Source: a virus
DNA: 59,112 nucleotides
IMG/VR virus record: IMGVR_UViG_3300047564_002154
Span: 1 to 59,112 of that record
Reading direction: 5' to 3' (one strand)
The notes beneath the pieces are model-generated. The model was not told the origin of the DNA, ran no database searches, and worked only from the letters and a program-made list of their open reading frames with translations. Shown here in pieces: positions 20,733 through 28,256 of this stretch. Positions within the stretch are counted from its first letter, which is position 1; each line of letters opens with the position of its first letter. The position numbers were made by a program, and so were the translations under genes.

Positions 20733-21029
20733 ATGAATAAAGTGACACTACAAAGAGATGACGTAGAAGCAATCCTGGAATTTATCAAAAAGTACCCAGA
20801 TTCAGATTTTGTTACCATTACAGTAGACTCTGAATCAGTCGTCACAGCATCACTCCCAACAGTGATTAATGGTGACATGGTTACGACTAGTATCAGTCTC
20901 GCTGGGTATTGCACACCCGAGGGGCGACTACTAATCTCCAAAACCAGCGTGGAAGAATCAAATGACACCACATGCGGTATGCGTAATGCACTAAAGCAAT
21001 GGCAACCTGGGGTGATGACGTATATATGA
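20733..21029 (+). CDS. conserved phage protein, paralogue of 21520
   Basis: 98 aa. Helix EDVxAILEFIKKYPD, then strands with FVTITVDS and TASLPTVINGDMVTTSIS. The same plan occurs in the gene at 21520 (ILTATVPVMQGDRLGEWTTTIT) and in a widespread phage family of unknown function. GGGGT site. Confidence 0.62.
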   Translation: MNKVTLQRDDVEAILEFIKKYPDSDFVTITVDSESVVTASLPTVINGDMVTTSISLAGYCTPEGRLLISKTSVEESNDTTCGMRNALKQWQPGVMTYI

Positions 21030-21310
21030 AACTCTTCATAATAGCTGGAACTGCCGAGGAAGCTATGCAGTGGATGAAAAATGACTATCAAAAGAGAATA
21101 AACGCAGGAGACACGCTCACAACCCTATCAAACACTAGCTATGTTCATGTTACCAGTGTAGATATGCTACGAGGAGTTAAAAACCCACACGGTGTATTCA
21201 TAGGTTCATGGAGAGAACGACCAGACATCTACGGTATTGTATGGACCCTGCAAGTACAGTCTGATTTCAACAACCAAGCAATAGCACAAATATACAATTC
21301 TTTAAAGTAA
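21026..21310 (+). CDS. conserved phage protein
   Basis: 94 aa, ATGA overlap with the previous gene. Distinctive segment DMLRGVKNPHGVFIGSWRERPDI. I recall similar proteins in T4-like phages, unannotated. Alpha/beta, no catalytic motif. Confidence 0.62.
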   Translation: MKLFIIAGTAEEAMQWMKNDYQKRINAGDTLTTLSNTSYVHVTSVDMLRGVKNPHGVFIGSWRERPDIYGIVWTLQVQSDFNNQAIAQIYNSLK

Positions 21311-21322
21311 AGGATATACATT

Positions 21323-21523
21323 ATGACTCAACAATCGGAATACGATCGCATGTTCAACATTGATAAACTAAGAGAAATGGTAAAAACCCAAGAACAGGTT
21401 TGCGATTGGAATGGCACTCCCTATATGCTAGGTCTGTATTATGGTCTAGAATTAGCTCTGTCCATTATGGAGAAACGAGAACCAGTCTTTAAAGAACTTA
21501 CTAACTTTAAGAGAACACCATGA
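21323..21523 (+). CDS. conserved small phage protein
   Basis: 66 aa behind AAAGGA. The pattern PYMLGLYYGLELALSIMEKREPVF occurs in a common phage family without known function. ATGA overlap with the next gene. Confidence 0.65.
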   Translation: MTQQSEYDRMFNIDKLREMVKTQEQVCDWNGTPYMLGLYYGLELALSIMEKREPVFKELTNFKRTP

Positions 21524-21741
21524 AAGAAATTACATTAACACATAGAGAACTAAAAGAACTACTAGAGATAGTAGAAACCATTAATCCTCCCGATAGAACG
21601 ACAATACTTGCTGGTACAGTAAAACTCTCTTTGGATAACTCTAGTGGCATTGGTCATATCCTTACTGCAACTGTTCCTGTAATGCAGGGAGATCGCTTGG
21701 GTGAATGGACTACTACGATTACTGATGCTAGGTTCTGGTGA
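21520..21741 (+). CDS. conserved phage protein, paralogue of 20733
   Basis: 73 aa with TLTHRELKELLEIVETINP and GIGHILTATVPVMQGDRLGEWTTTITDARFW. Shares its fold plan with the protein at 20733; both probably arose by duplication within this operon. Confidence 0.62.
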   Translation: MKEITLTHRELKELLEIVETINPPDRTTILAGTVKLSLDNSSGIGHILTATVPVMQGDRLGEWTTTITDARFW

Positions 21742-21742
21742 A

Positions 21743-21949
21743 ATGATTAGTCTAACAAGTGAACAAATATCCGATGTAGTACTACAGGAGATCGAATTCC
21801 AACTAACAATAATGAAGCAATATCTCTCTGTAGAACAAACGAAAGCATATCTGCTACTGTTAGAGCGGTATGGAACAATAGTACAGAGAGATGCAATCCT
21901 AGAGAAGTATAGGAAAGCATGGGGTGATACGTTAGATGTGCGTATTTAG
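21743..21949 (+). CDS. small hypothetical protein
   Basis: 68 aa, helical (LTSEQISDVVLQEIEFQLTI). ATG 21743 lies just after the preceding stop; ribosome binding site weak (GGTGAA), so coupling is likely. Confidence 0.6.
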   Translation: MISLTSEQISDVVLQEIEFQLTIMKQYLSVEQTKAYLLLLERYGTIVQRDAILEKYRKAWGDTLDVRI

Positions 21950-22016
21950 GTGTCGCTCTAGGATGGTGTTCGCAGTAGAGGTAAAATCGAGTTTAGAGCT
22001 TATATTGTAAAAAGAG

Positions 22017-22307
22017 ATGCCATACAAAGAAAAAACTTGCCCTAAGTGCGCTGTTAAACATAAAAAGCGTGGACCATTCTGTTCTCGGTCATGCGGTAAT
22101 AAACGCGCTTTGTCCGAACAGCACAAAGAATCCATTGCTGCTGCTAAGAGAGAATGGCATGCCACTAGTGATATTGCTGCTGTAGCTGCGCATAACTACG
22201 TGTCTAAGCGTATTAATGGTGAACCAGACCCTGTGCCACCTATTAGTCCGACTCCAGTGCGTAATAATCAGTTCGTACAGGATGGTGACCTGTGGGAAGA
22301 GTGTTAG
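22017..22307 (+). CDS. small zinc-finger phage protein
   Basis: 96 aa. N-terminal TCPKCAVKHKKRGPFCSRSCGNKR has two Cys pairs in a treble-clef-like layout seen in many T4-like phage proteins and homing endonuclease leader domains. Then a helical part and a Pro-rich tail (PDPVPPISPTPV). AAAGAGA site. Function unknown; DNA binding plausible. Confidence 0.68.
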   Translation: MPYKEKTCPKCAVKHKKRGPFCSRSCGNKRALSEQHKESIAAAKREWHATSDIAAVAAHNYVSKRINGEPDPVPPISPTPVRNNQFVQDGDLWEEC

Positions 22308-22490
22308 TGCGTCATTAGTCCAAGCCTCTATGTCCGATTTTAGTGCATTCTTAGTGCGCTTCCTGTGCGAACCGCTATGTGCGCTATGTGCGAATTTGTG
22401 TGTGCGTTGCCTGTGCGATCCATGTGCGTTACGAGTGCGCGCCTAATGCGTTACGAGTCCGTTATATGTGCGTAGTGTGTGCAATGTGCG
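22293..22490 (+). repeat. low-complexity GTGCG-rich tract
   Basis: About eleven GTGCG pentamers in under 200 bases, with the longer unit TGCGTTACGAGT present twice. No gene; the open frame here is an artefact of the repeated bases. Confidence 0.7.
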
Positions 22491-22649
22491 CTCTCGAGAG
22501 AGTTACAAAGTAAATTTGATTTATATTTGACTCGGGAGTAGAATAACGGTGTCCCTGGATGATCGAGATCAGCTGTTAAACACCATCATATCTAATTAAT
22601 AACAGTAATTTCTGTTCTACCCAGTGATTATTTCAGTCAATCACGCTCA

Positions 22650-22812
22650 AAATCCTCATTAAGAATTGCAATCGACGACGATAGATTGCATTTATCAATC
22701 GAAATTCCAGTTTTCATTGGAAAAATCAATCCTTTTTCGTCTCTCTCCACGAAAAACCAGACAGGTGCTCTCGCCGTCCATCCCGAGTATCGCTCTTCGA
22801 ATCGATAAGACT
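22650..22812 (-). ncRNA. possible leftward structured transcript
   Basis: Downstream, on the minus strand, of the inverted promoter at 22813. The region folds into successive hairpins: TTTTTCGT/ACGAAAAA, TTCCA/TGGAA and GCAATC/GATTGC. A 28-codon frame beginning MDGESTCLVF is present, with a poor start site. Either a small RNA or a short leader transcript; none of the rightward genes explains it. The rest of the gap (22490-22650) holds only weak hairpins. Confidence 0.4.
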
Positions 22813-22841
22813 ATTATCTCACACCTTGCAATTAAAGCCAA
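22813..22841 (-). promoter_or_regulatory. inverted copy of the repeated promoter
   Basis: On the minus strand: TTGGCT, spacer TTAATTGCAAGGTGTGA (17 bases), GATAAT, then AGTCTTA. Same core as the rightward array promoters but facing left, giving a divergent pair with the promoter at 22907. Confidence 0.75.
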
Positions 22842-22906
22842 GGCATTTTTGATTGTATTTTTCAATTAATTTGTGGTTTTCGATTGAAAAGTTTTTTGCA
22901 AAGTTG

Positions 22907-22935
22907 TTGCCTTAAATTGCAAAAAGTGAGATAAT
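22907..22935 (+). promoter_or_regulatory. array promoter
   Basis: TTGCCT-17-GATAAT with spacer core TAAATTGCAAA; first rightward member of the promoter array, class 1 leader (GATGAATGAGAAAGGAAAC). Confidence 0.85.
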
Positions 22936-22965
22936 AGTTTCACGATGAATGAGAAAGGAAACGAA

Positions 22966-23169
22966 ATGAAAAGCCAGCAAATTAAAAACAAAGTTTATTT
23001 GGCTCAAGAATACCTGGAAAAAGCCAATCAATTAATCATTAGCGCGTTCGCCGAAAATAAAGAATCACTGGCTATTGAATATTCAATCTACGAAATAATT
23101 GATCGGCTGGATACTCATGTGGCTGAAGTTTGTGCTACCCTTTACGCCGAAGATTTTCCGTCGGAATAA
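22966..23169 (+). CDS. small helical hypothetical protein
   Basis: 67 aa. ATG 22966 follows GAAAGGAAACGAA; the in-frame ATG at 22945 is almost at the predicted RNA start and is part of the shared leader. Helical, acidic (IYEIIDRLDTHVAEV). No family recognised. Confidence 0.62.
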   Translation: MKSQQIKNKVYLAQEYLEKANQLIISAFAENKESLAIEYSIYEIIDRLDTHVAEVCATLYAEDFPSE

Positions 23170-23174
23170 ACTTG

Positions 23175-23203
23175 TTGCCTTTAATTGCAAACTCAGGCAT
23201 AAT
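23175..23203 (+). promoter_or_regulatory. array promoter
   Basis: TTGCCT-17-CATAAT with the TTAATTGCAAA core; begins 5 bases after the previous stop codon. Confidence 0.85.
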
Positions 23204-23239
23204 AGTGGTTATGATGAATGATAAACGAAAGGGAACGAA

Positions 23240-23467
23240 ATGATTACTCGTGAATTTCTGAAATCCGTGAATTTTCGTGTTATGAATGAGTTTGACCGGC
23301 AGGGATTCTCTGGCGCTATGAGCCCAGTTGCTTTGATCGGTGAAATCGACGACTATCTCGTGATCGTTGATGGTCCGTATTGCGAAGTTTATGGTCCAGC
23401 CACCGACGACGATGATGTGTCAGAGCCGATTGATACCTGCGACGATATCCGTGACCTGCCGTTTTGA
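23240..23467 (+). CDS. small acidic hypothetical protein
   Basis: 75 aa behind AAAGGGAACGAA. Acidic C-terminus (ATDDDDVSEPIDTCDD) and a central beta stretch (YLVIVDGPYCEVYG). Sole gene of its cassette. No family recognised. Confidence 0.6.
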   Translation: MITREFLKSVNFRVMNEFDRQGFSGAMSPVALIGEIDDYLVIVDGPYCEVYGPATDDDDVSEPIDTCDDIRDLPF

Positions 23468-23480
23468 ACGTAGAAAGTTG

Positions 23481-23509
23481 TTGCCTTAAATTGCAAAAAG
23501 CGGGATAAT
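23481..23509 (+). promoter_or_regulatory. array promoter
   Basis: TTGCCT-17-GATAAT, spacer TAAATTGCAAAAAGCGG. Confidence 0.85.
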
Positions 23510-23533
23510 AGCTGTACTTGATAGGAGAACACG

Positions 23534-23704
23534 ATGAACGACGTTGAACTGTTTTCACTCAAAAATCCGCTTTTTCGGGAAGTTTTTATCGATATCCTAA
23601 AAAACCTCAGCCTGGACGGAGAAACTGCTGAAATATCTATTGCTGCGTTAAAACTTCAAGTGGCGATTCAACATTTTGAAAGATCAAAAACTTGTTGTCT
23701 TTAA
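23534..23704 (+). CDS. 56-aa hypothetical protein
   Basis: Starts MNDVELFSLK behind GGAG; helical. Its last codons and TAA stop are read from the -35 and spacer of the next array promoter (CTTTAA of TTGTCTTTAATT), so gene end and promoter are fused. Confidence 0.6.
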   Translation: MNDVELFSLKNPLFREVFIDILKNLSLDGETAEISIAALKLQVAIQHFERSKTCCL

Positions 23705-23723
23705 TTGCAAAGTACGCGATAAT
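23695..23723 (+). promoter_or_regulatory. array promoter
   Basis: TTGTCT-17-GATAAT with spacer TTAATTGCAAAGTACGC; overlaps the end of the 56-aa gene. Confidence 0.83.
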
Positions 23724-23754
23724 TAGTCTACACTGAATCGAAAAAGGAAACAAA

Positions 23755-23952
23755 ATGAACTACCCAAATATGTCCTACTGCATGTGTGAAAACACTGTTT
23801 TGGCTCTGCGTCAAGTGATGAGCGCGATGGAAGAATCTGGTTCATTTACTGAGTTTGTTGCCGAGATGAGTCGGTCGGAAAAGCTAGCATTCCAGGAATT
23901 GTTTAACCTTTGCGAGTCTTTTATTAATCTGACTGAGGACATGGACGAATGA
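23755..23952 (+). CDS. small hypothetical protein
   Basis: 65 aa behind AAAAAGGAAACAAA. Helical and acidic (MSAMEESGSFTEFVAEMSRSE), with two Cys near the N-terminus. ATGA overlap with the next gene. Confidence 0.6.
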   Translation: MNYPNMSYCMCENTVLALRQVMSAMEESGSFTEFVAEMSRSEKLAFQELFNLCESFINLTEDMDE

Positions 23953-24176
23953 TTCGCAGAGTGAAGAAATATGAAGGTACTGTCTACTACTCCAGTACTG
24001 GATCGAGTCACACTAAACTATATGAATTCACCCAAGAACAGGCTGATACAGTGGGTGGAGTGTTGCACGAAGATGGGTTGAGCATCGTGTTGGCTGAAAA
24101 ACTATGTGAAAAGTGGAATCGTAGAGGACAGCACGTGGGTATCCGATACACTTACAGAATTCCTTTTGACGTGTAG
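23949..24176 (+). CDS. small basic hypothetical protein
   Basis: 75 aa, second gene of its cassette. KYEGTVYYSSTG and YEFTQEQADTVGG suggest a small alpha/beta fold. No family recognised. Confidence 0.6.
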   Translation: MIRRVKKYEGTVYYSSTGSSHTKLYEFTQEQADTVGGVLHEDGLSIVLAEKLCEKWNRRGQHVGIRYTYRIPFDV

Positions 24177-24193
24177 GAATAACCACAAACTTG

Positions 24194-24222
24194 TTGCCTT
24201 TAATTGCAAAGTACGCGATAAT
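24194..24222 (+). promoter_or_regulatory. array promoter
   Basis: TTGCCT-17-GATAAT, spacer TTAATTGCAAAGTACGC, class 1 leader. Confidence 0.87.
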
Positions 24223-24252
24223 AGTCTCACGATGAATGAGAAAGGAAACAAA

Positions 24253-24468
24253 ATGGACGATCGAATCCGAGAGCTTGCTTTGCAATATGGTGGGAAAACC
24301 GGCAATTCTGTTTTAATGAATGCTGAATTGTTTGAAGAATTTGCCGAGTTGATTGTTCAGCGCTGCGGATACTATGCTGATGTGTTTGAATCGTTGGGGT
24401 GCCCCATGGATATGGACCCGACTGAAACTAAACCAAGCGATTACATCAAGAAAATGCTAGAGAGATGA
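24253..24468 (+). CDS. FAELIVREC-family protein, member 1
   Basis: 71 aa: MDDRIRELALQYG, a variable middle, FEEFAELIVQRCGYYADVFESLG and a C-terminal TKPSDYIKKMLER. It belongs to the ten-member family in this window, and its YYADxFExLG insertion is shared only with the member at 35798. Function unknown. AAAGGAAACAAA leader. Confidence 0.68.
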   Translation: MDDRIRELALQYGGKTGNSVLMNAELFEEFAELIVQRCGYYADVFESLGCPMDMDPTETKPSDYIKKMLER

Positions 24469-24608
24469 CCAAATATTACATCCACGTCCCAGGTTGGACA
24501 CACTCCATGACTGCCTACGGTATGGACAAACGCGATGCGCTGAATCGTTTCAAACACCAGCACGGCATATCCCGCATGCCTCGTGGATACGGGATCTGGG
24601 TAGGCTAA
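24465..24608 (+). CDS. 47-aa conserved phage microprotein
   Basis: ATGA-coupled to the gene before. MTKYYIHVPGWTHSMTAYGM then DALNRFKHQHGISRMPRGYG; I recall this GM..RxALNRF...RLPR pattern as a recurrent phage microprotein. Function unknown. Confidence 0.6.
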   Translation: MTKYYIHVPGWTHSMTAYGMDKRDALNRFKHQHGISRMPRGYGIWVG

Positions 24609-24625
24609 ACAACACGAGAACCTTG

Positions 24626-24654
24626 TTGCCTTTAATTGCAAACTGCGCGATAAT
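24626..24654 (+). promoter_or_regulatory. array promoter
   Basis: TTGCCT-17-GATAAT, spacer TTAATTGCAAACTGCGC, class 2 leader (GTCTCATACGATAAGG). Confidence 0.87.
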
Positions 24655-24683
24655 AGTCTCATACGATAAGGAAAGGTGCTGAT

Positions 24684-25406
24684 ATGAAACTCTTGAGCGC
24701 TGGCAATCCGAAGGTGATGAAAGGTGAGAAGAAAGGTTACCTGTCTTTCGTTCTCCACTTGGCACCTGCTGACCTGTCTGGTAAGAATACCTGCCCGAAA
24801 GCCACCGAAGGGTGCAAGAAAGCATGCCTGAACACTGCCGGACGTGGTGGCATGTTCAAGAAAGGTGAGACGACAAACACGATCCAGCAAGCACGTATCC
24901 GCAAGACTAAATACTTTTTCGAGAATCGCGAGCAATTCCTTGCAGACCTTGAAAACGACATCCGTCTCGGCAGCAAGCAAGCGCAGAAGAAGGGAATGAT
25001 CCCTGCGTTCCGTCTGAATGGCACTTCGGACATCTCTTGGGAGAAGTATGGGATCATTGAGAAGTTTCCTGACGTGCAATTCTACGACTATACCAAAATT
25101 CTAGGTCGTAAAGTGGCGCATCTCCCTAACTACCACCTGACCTTCTCCGCTGCTGATGGTAATGATGCTGACGTTGCAGCTGCACTCCAAGCCGGAATGA
25201 ATGTGGCGACTGTGTTTGGTCTGAAAAAGAGTGAGCCAATGCCTGAAACATACAATGGACGCGCTGTTTTTAATGGAGATGAGAGCGACCTGCGATTCTT
25301 AGACCCCAAAGGCGTGGTAGTTGGACTCTACGCCAAAGGAAAAGCCAAGAAAGACACATCAGGATTCGTCAAGTATCCTACTATTTCAATCAAATTGGCA
25401 GCGTGA
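24684..25406 (+). CDS. GP88-family phage protein
   Basis: 240 aa. CPKATEGCKKACLNTAGRG (three Cys) near residues 35-54, then KTKYFFENREQFL, PAFRLNGTSDISWE, FYDYTKILGRK and GLYAKGKAK. This is the pattern of the GP88 family (named for mycobacteriophage L5 gene 88), found in many phages. The Cys cluster suggests metal or Fe-S binding; no activity is established. Own array promoter. Confidence 0.78.
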   Translation: MKLLSAGNPKVMKGEKKGYLSFVLHLAPADLSGKNTCPKATEGCKKACLNTAGRGGMFKKGETTNTIQQARIRKTKYFFENREQFLADLENDIRLGSKQAQKKGMIPAFRLNGTSDISWEKYGIIEKFPDVQFYDYTKILGRKVAHLPNYHLTFSAADGNDADVAAALQAGMNVATVFGLKKSEPMPETYNGRAVFNGDESDLRFLDPKGVVVGLYAKGKAKKDTSGFVKYPTISIKLAA

Positions 25407-25428
25407 TTGCCAGAAATTGAAATATTTG

Positions 25429-25457
25429 TTGCCTTTAATTGCAAATTCCGGGATAAT
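25429..25457 (+). promoter_or_regulatory. array promoter
   Basis: TTGCCT-17-GATAAT, spacer TTAATTGCAAATTCCGG, leader related to class 1. Confidence 0.86.
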
Positions 25458-25486
25458 AGTCTCATGATGAATCGGAGGGCAACAAA

Positions 25487-25606
25487 ATGGAATTTAAGAC
25501 TCTCTCGACTACTGTGCTCTGCCCACTATGTGGTGAGAAACACAGTCTGGCTAAGTGCCCAAGATGGAACTGGGAAACAAAATACACTGCTTGGAGGCTA
25601 AAATGA
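25487..25606 (+). CDS. 39-aa zinc-knuckle-like microprotein
   Basis: Behind CGGAGGG. LCPLCGEKHSLAKCPRWNW has the spacing of a zinc knuckle (C-x2-C-x3-H-x4-C). Overlaps the NinX-like start by 4 bases. Probably binds nucleic acid; inferred from the motif only. Confidence 0.6.
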   Translation: MEFKTLSTTVLCPLCGEKHSLAKCPRWNWETKYTAWRLK

Positions 25607-25974
25607 GAGTCAAGACTTCCAATTTGTCTGGTCGTGCGTTGGATTGGGCAGTAGCATACGCTTATTATGGTGATGGAGTCGTGAAACTGGACCACGGTTT
25701 CTTGATTATGCAGCCATCGCGGTATATCGGGCGCAATCCGATACATTCTAGAATGTATTCTCCATCTGCGCGGTGGACCCAGGGTGGACCGATCATCGAA
25801 TCAGAAAGAATTGACGTATTTTCCACTGCAGATGGCACTAGGTGGTGCGCTCAATCAGACAGACGTGTTTTTACTGCGTATGGAAACTCTCCACTTGTTG
25901 CCGCCATGCGCTGTTACGTCGCCTCTCGCCTGGGCGATGAAATGGAAGTGCCAGACGAACTGTTAGCCGCTTAA
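25603..25974 (+). CDS. NinX-like DUF2591 protein, second copy
   Basis: 123 aa. ALDWAVAYAYY, RWTQGGPIIESERIDVF and SPLVAAMRCYVASRLGDEMEVPDELL match the NinX family and the copy at 2752. TTGGAGG site just before the ATG. Confidence 0.75.
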   Translation: MRVKTSNLSGRALDWAVAYAYYGDGVVKLDHGFLIMQPSRYIGRNPIHSRMYSPSARWTQGGPIIESERIDVFSTADGTRWCAQSDRRVFTAYGNSPLVAAMRCYVASRLGDEMEVPDELLAA

Positions 25975-25991
25975 AATCATAAGGAACTATC

Positions 25992-26315
25992 ATGGCAAAT
26001 TCTCCTCGCCTCCCTGATTTTGATACTCTAGCCAGACTGTATCGTGAAGACCCTGAAGCATTCGAAACCTTCCGTACCACTTTCCTCCAAGAAGTAGTGG
26101 AATCCTCTCCAGAGGAATATCGCCCTGGATTGCGCCTATTGCTGCAGCGTATTGAGGAACAGCGTAGCACGGCAGAAACACCAATGGAGGCATTGATCTT
26201 CGCCATGAGAATGATGCGCGAATCCCTCCGGCAGCTGCGAGAAGGATGGCAAGATGCCCACTACGCTGTCGCCGGTCTACAGACAACTATCCTCATCGAG
26301 AAACTGAAACACTGA
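25992..26315 (+). CDS. DUF3135-family protein
   Basis: 107 aa with LPDFDTLARLYREDPEAFE, RPGLRLLLQRIEEQR and TPMEALIFAMRMM, the signature of DUF3135, a small helical family usually found in gammaproteobacterial chromosomes. AAGGAA site. Its presence suggests capture from a host of that kind; role unknown. Confidence 0.75.
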   Translation: MANSPRLPDFDTLARLYREDPEAFETFRTTFLQEVVESSPEEYRPGLRLLLQRIEEQRSTAETPMEALIFAMRMMRESLRQLREGWQDAHYAVAGLQTTILIEKLKH

Positions 26316-26340
26316 CATAGAATCTCCTCGCAGAAACTTG

Positions 26341-26369
26341 TTGTCTTTAATTGCAAACTCAGGCATAAT
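26341..26369 (+). promoter_or_regulatory. array promoter
   Basis: TTGTCT-17-CATAAT, spacer TTAATTGCAAACTCAGG. Confidence 0.84.
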
Positions 26370-26401
26370 AGCTGTATTGAGTTGATGCCGAGGAGATTCT
26401 G

Positions 26402-26551
26402 ATGCCGTATACACTTATCACTTCCGCAGGAAAGGTGATGACTTTCTACATTCTGGGTCTTGCCGAGACGTATCGGACGATCCATGGTGGTGTCATAGTG
26501 GATAAGACCATCCTCCAAAAAGATTCTCTTCAAGAATCTGCTTGCCTTTAA
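26402..26551 (+). CDS. 49-aa hypothetical protein
   Basis: MPYTLITSAGKVMTFYILGL start behind GAGGAG. As at 23534 and 30718, the stop TAA is provided by the spacer of the next array promoter. No family recognised. Confidence 0.58.
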   Translation: MPYTLITSAGKVMTFYILGLAETYRTIHGGVIVDKTILQKDSLQESACL

Positions 26552-26570
26552 TTGCAAATTACGCGATAAT
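26542..26570 (+). promoter_or_regulatory. array promoter
   Basis: TTGCCT-17-GATAAT, spacer TTAATTGCAAATTACGC; overlaps the 49-aa gene end and drives the AAA ATPase gene. Confidence 0.86.
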
Positions 26571-26591
26571 ATACGTATTGGTGATGAGGAG

Positions 26592-27497
26592 ATGATGATG
26601 ACACAAGTGACTTCTATTTCGTTCGACGCAAAAACCGGCAACTATTTCGCTAAAGTCGGTACCAAAACGATTAAGTCTTATGATAAGAAATATGTCGAGC
26701 GTAAGCTAAAATCAATGGTAGGTGATATCGAGACTGCCGTCGCTGCTGCCACCGAAAAGAGTAACCGTTACGGCATCAATGACCGTTTCGGCTTTGTTGA
26801 GAAACTGGTAACCATGGTTGCTAGTGGCGTGCAACCATCTGCCGTGATCACTGGCGAGGGTGGACTTGGCAAGACTTATACTGTTACCAAGACCCTGGAA
26901 GCTAACGGCTACAAAGACATTAGCGACTTGGCTGACTTCCAAGTTGGTGCTGTCATCAATACTCGCAAGTGTTTCACGATGGTGAAAGGTTTCTCTACTG
27001 CCAAAGGTTTGTATCGCACTCTCTTCGAAAACAACAAGTCGATCATTGTGTTCGATGACTGCGATGCCGTGCTCAAGGATCCCGTTGCTCTCAACCTGCT
27101 GAAAGGCGCTCTCGATTCCTACGGCAAACGTATCATCAGCTGGAATGCTGACATGCGTGATGAAGACCTGCCGCGTTCCTTTAACTTCGAAGGTCGTGTC
27201 ATCTTCATCTCCAACATGGATCAAGATAAAATCGACCAAGCCATCCGTTCACGTTCAATGATGATCGATCTCAGCATGTCGTTCACTCAAAAGATCGACC
27301 GTATGGAATTTATCGCCACTTCGGATGAATTCCTCCCTGAGTATGACCTGCAGGCTAAAAAAGACGCTCTGAACCTGATTCGTGAGGTTGGTTCTGACGC
27401 GAAGGAAATCTCTCTCCGCACCTTGATCTCTATCACCAAGATCCGCGCTGCGAACAAAGATTGGCGCGATCTGGCTGAATACATGCTGACGAATTAA
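26592..27497 (+). CDS. AAA+ ATPase, phage type
   Basis: About 300 aa. Walker A GEGGLGKT (residues 88-95), Walker B SIIVFDDCDAV (about 147-157), sensor 1 VIFISNMD and an arginine-bearing AIRSRSMMIDL. The N-terminal 80 residues are a charged partner-binding region. Three ATG codons in a row follow GAGGAG; the third (26598) is best spaced. A lone AAA protein in an accessory cassette; its remodelling target is unknown. Confidence 0.82.
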   Translation: MMMTQVTSISFDAKTGNYFAKVGTKTIKSYDKKYVERKLKSMVGDIETAVAAATEKSNRYGINDRFGFVEKLVTMVASGVQPSAVITGEGGLGKTYTVTKTLEANGYKDISDLADFQVGAVINTRKCFTMVKGFSTAKGLYRTLFENNKSIIVFDDCDAVLKDPVALNLLKGALDSYGKRIISWNADMRDEDLPRSFNFEGRVIFISNMDQDKIDQAIRSRSMMIDLSMSFTQKIDRMEFIATSDEFLPEYDLQAKKDALNLIREVGSDAKEISLRTLISITKIRAANKDWRDLAEYMLTN

Positions 27498-27519
27498 TTT
27501 CGGCTCATCCAAATACTTG

Positions 27520-27548
27520 TTGCCTTTAATTGCAAACCCAGGCATAAT
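27520..27548 (+). promoter_or_regulatory. array promoter
   Basis: TTGCCT-17-CATAAT, spacer TTAATTGCAAACCCAGG, class 2 leader. Confidence 0.87.
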
Positions 27549-27573
27549 AGTCTCATACGATAGGGAGATGATT

Positions 27574-27744
27574 ATGTATGATGTTTACCTTTACGATGGA
27601 GATACTGGCGAATTGGTCAAAATTGACCGTGGTCATAACAAGTATAAAGGTATTGCCATGGACTGGCACAATCAGGGATTTTCAGTAAAAGTTGTTGATA
27701 CTTTCGATGGCGTGATTGTCTATACTCTGGAGTGTCCACCTTGA
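27574..27744 (+). CDS. 56-aa hypothetical protein
   Basis: MYDVYLYDGDTGELVKIDRG at the start, beta-rich, behind AGGGAGATGATT. Sole gene of its cassette. No family recognised. Confidence 0.6.
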   Translation: MYDVYLYDGDTGELVKIDRGHNKYKGIAMDWHNQGFSVKVVDTFDGVIVYTLECPP

Positions 27745-27758
27745 CGCACAGAAACTTG

Positions 27759-27787
27759 TTGCCTTTAATTGCAAAGTACGCGATAAT
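27759..27787 (+). promoter_or_regulatory. array promoter
   Basis: TTGCCT-17-GATAAT, spacer TTAATTGCAAAGTACGC, class 2 leader. Confidence 0.87.
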
Positions 27788-27812
27788 AGTCTCATACGAT
27801 AAGGAGATGATT

Positions 27813-28001
27813 ATGAAAGCACGGGTTGATGGTGGTTTTGTTAGTGTTGGTGATTCAGTGTGCTTCAAAAGTGGTTACGAACAATGTGGTCGAGTAGTGA
27901 AAATCAAACGTTCGAATTTCGGTGGTGGGTTTGACTTGGTGATTGAAAATCGTTCTGGTGACCTCATCTTACGACCTGCCAGCGAGTGCTGGTTGGAATA
28001 A
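27813..28001 (+). CDS. 62-aa hypothetical protein
   Basis: Behind AAGGAGATGATT. Reads like a small SH3/KOW-type barrel (GGFVSVGDSVCFKSG, CGRVVKIKRSNFGGG). Sole gene of its cassette. Confidence 0.6.
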   Translation: MKARVDGGFVSVGDSVCFKSGYEQCGRVVKIKRSNFGGGFDLVIENRSGDLILRPASECWLE

Positions 28002-28015
28002 CCATACGAAACTTG

Positions 28016-28044
28016 TTGCCTTTAATTGCAAAGTACGCGATAAT
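28016..28044 (+). promoter_or_regulatory. array promoter
   Basis: TTGCCT-17-GATAAT, spacer TTAATTGCAAAGTACGC, class 1 leader. Confidence 0.87.
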
Positions 28045-28074
28045 AGTCTCATGATGAATGAGAAAGGAAACAAA

Positions 28075-28215
28075 ATGACCTTTACTTTTTACACTTATGA
28101 TCGTTCTGGTAGAGACATTATCGTTAAAATCGACGCGGAGGATGAAGATCAGGCATGGGATAAATTCGAAAAATATTACCCACTACATTATGTAGACCAA
28201 ATGATTCGCGGATAA
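28075..28215 (+). CDS. 46-aa protein, paralogue of 30718
   Basis: MTFTFYTYDRSGRDIIVKID, then AEDEDQAWDKFEKYYP. The gene at 30718 has the same plan (KEVVVNVDAEDVDQAWELFEEKYP), so these are paralogues in separate cassettes. Function unknown. Confidence 0.62.
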   Translation: MTFTFYTYDRSGRDIIVKIDAEDEDQAWDKFEKYYPLHYVDQMIRG

Positions 28216-28227
28216 GAAATAAACTTG

Positions 28228-28256
28228 TTGCCTTTAATTGCAAATTAAGCGATAAT
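28228..28256 (+). promoter_or_regulatory. array promoter
   Basis: TTGCCT-17-GATAAT, spacer TTAATTGCAAATTAAGC, class 1 leader. Confidence 0.87.

Noticed and set aside
22216-22446. 76-codon Cys-rich frame
   Set aside because: Arises from the GTGCG repeat tract (repeated Cys, Leu and Arg codons) with no start site.
24441-25079. 212-codon open frame on the minus strand
   Set aside because: It lies opposite the GP88-family gene, has no start site and its composition mirrors that gene's codon pattern; a shadow.
26712-27239. 175-codon minus-strand frame
   Set aside because: Antisense to the AAA ATPase gene, no ribosome binding site or recognisable domain.
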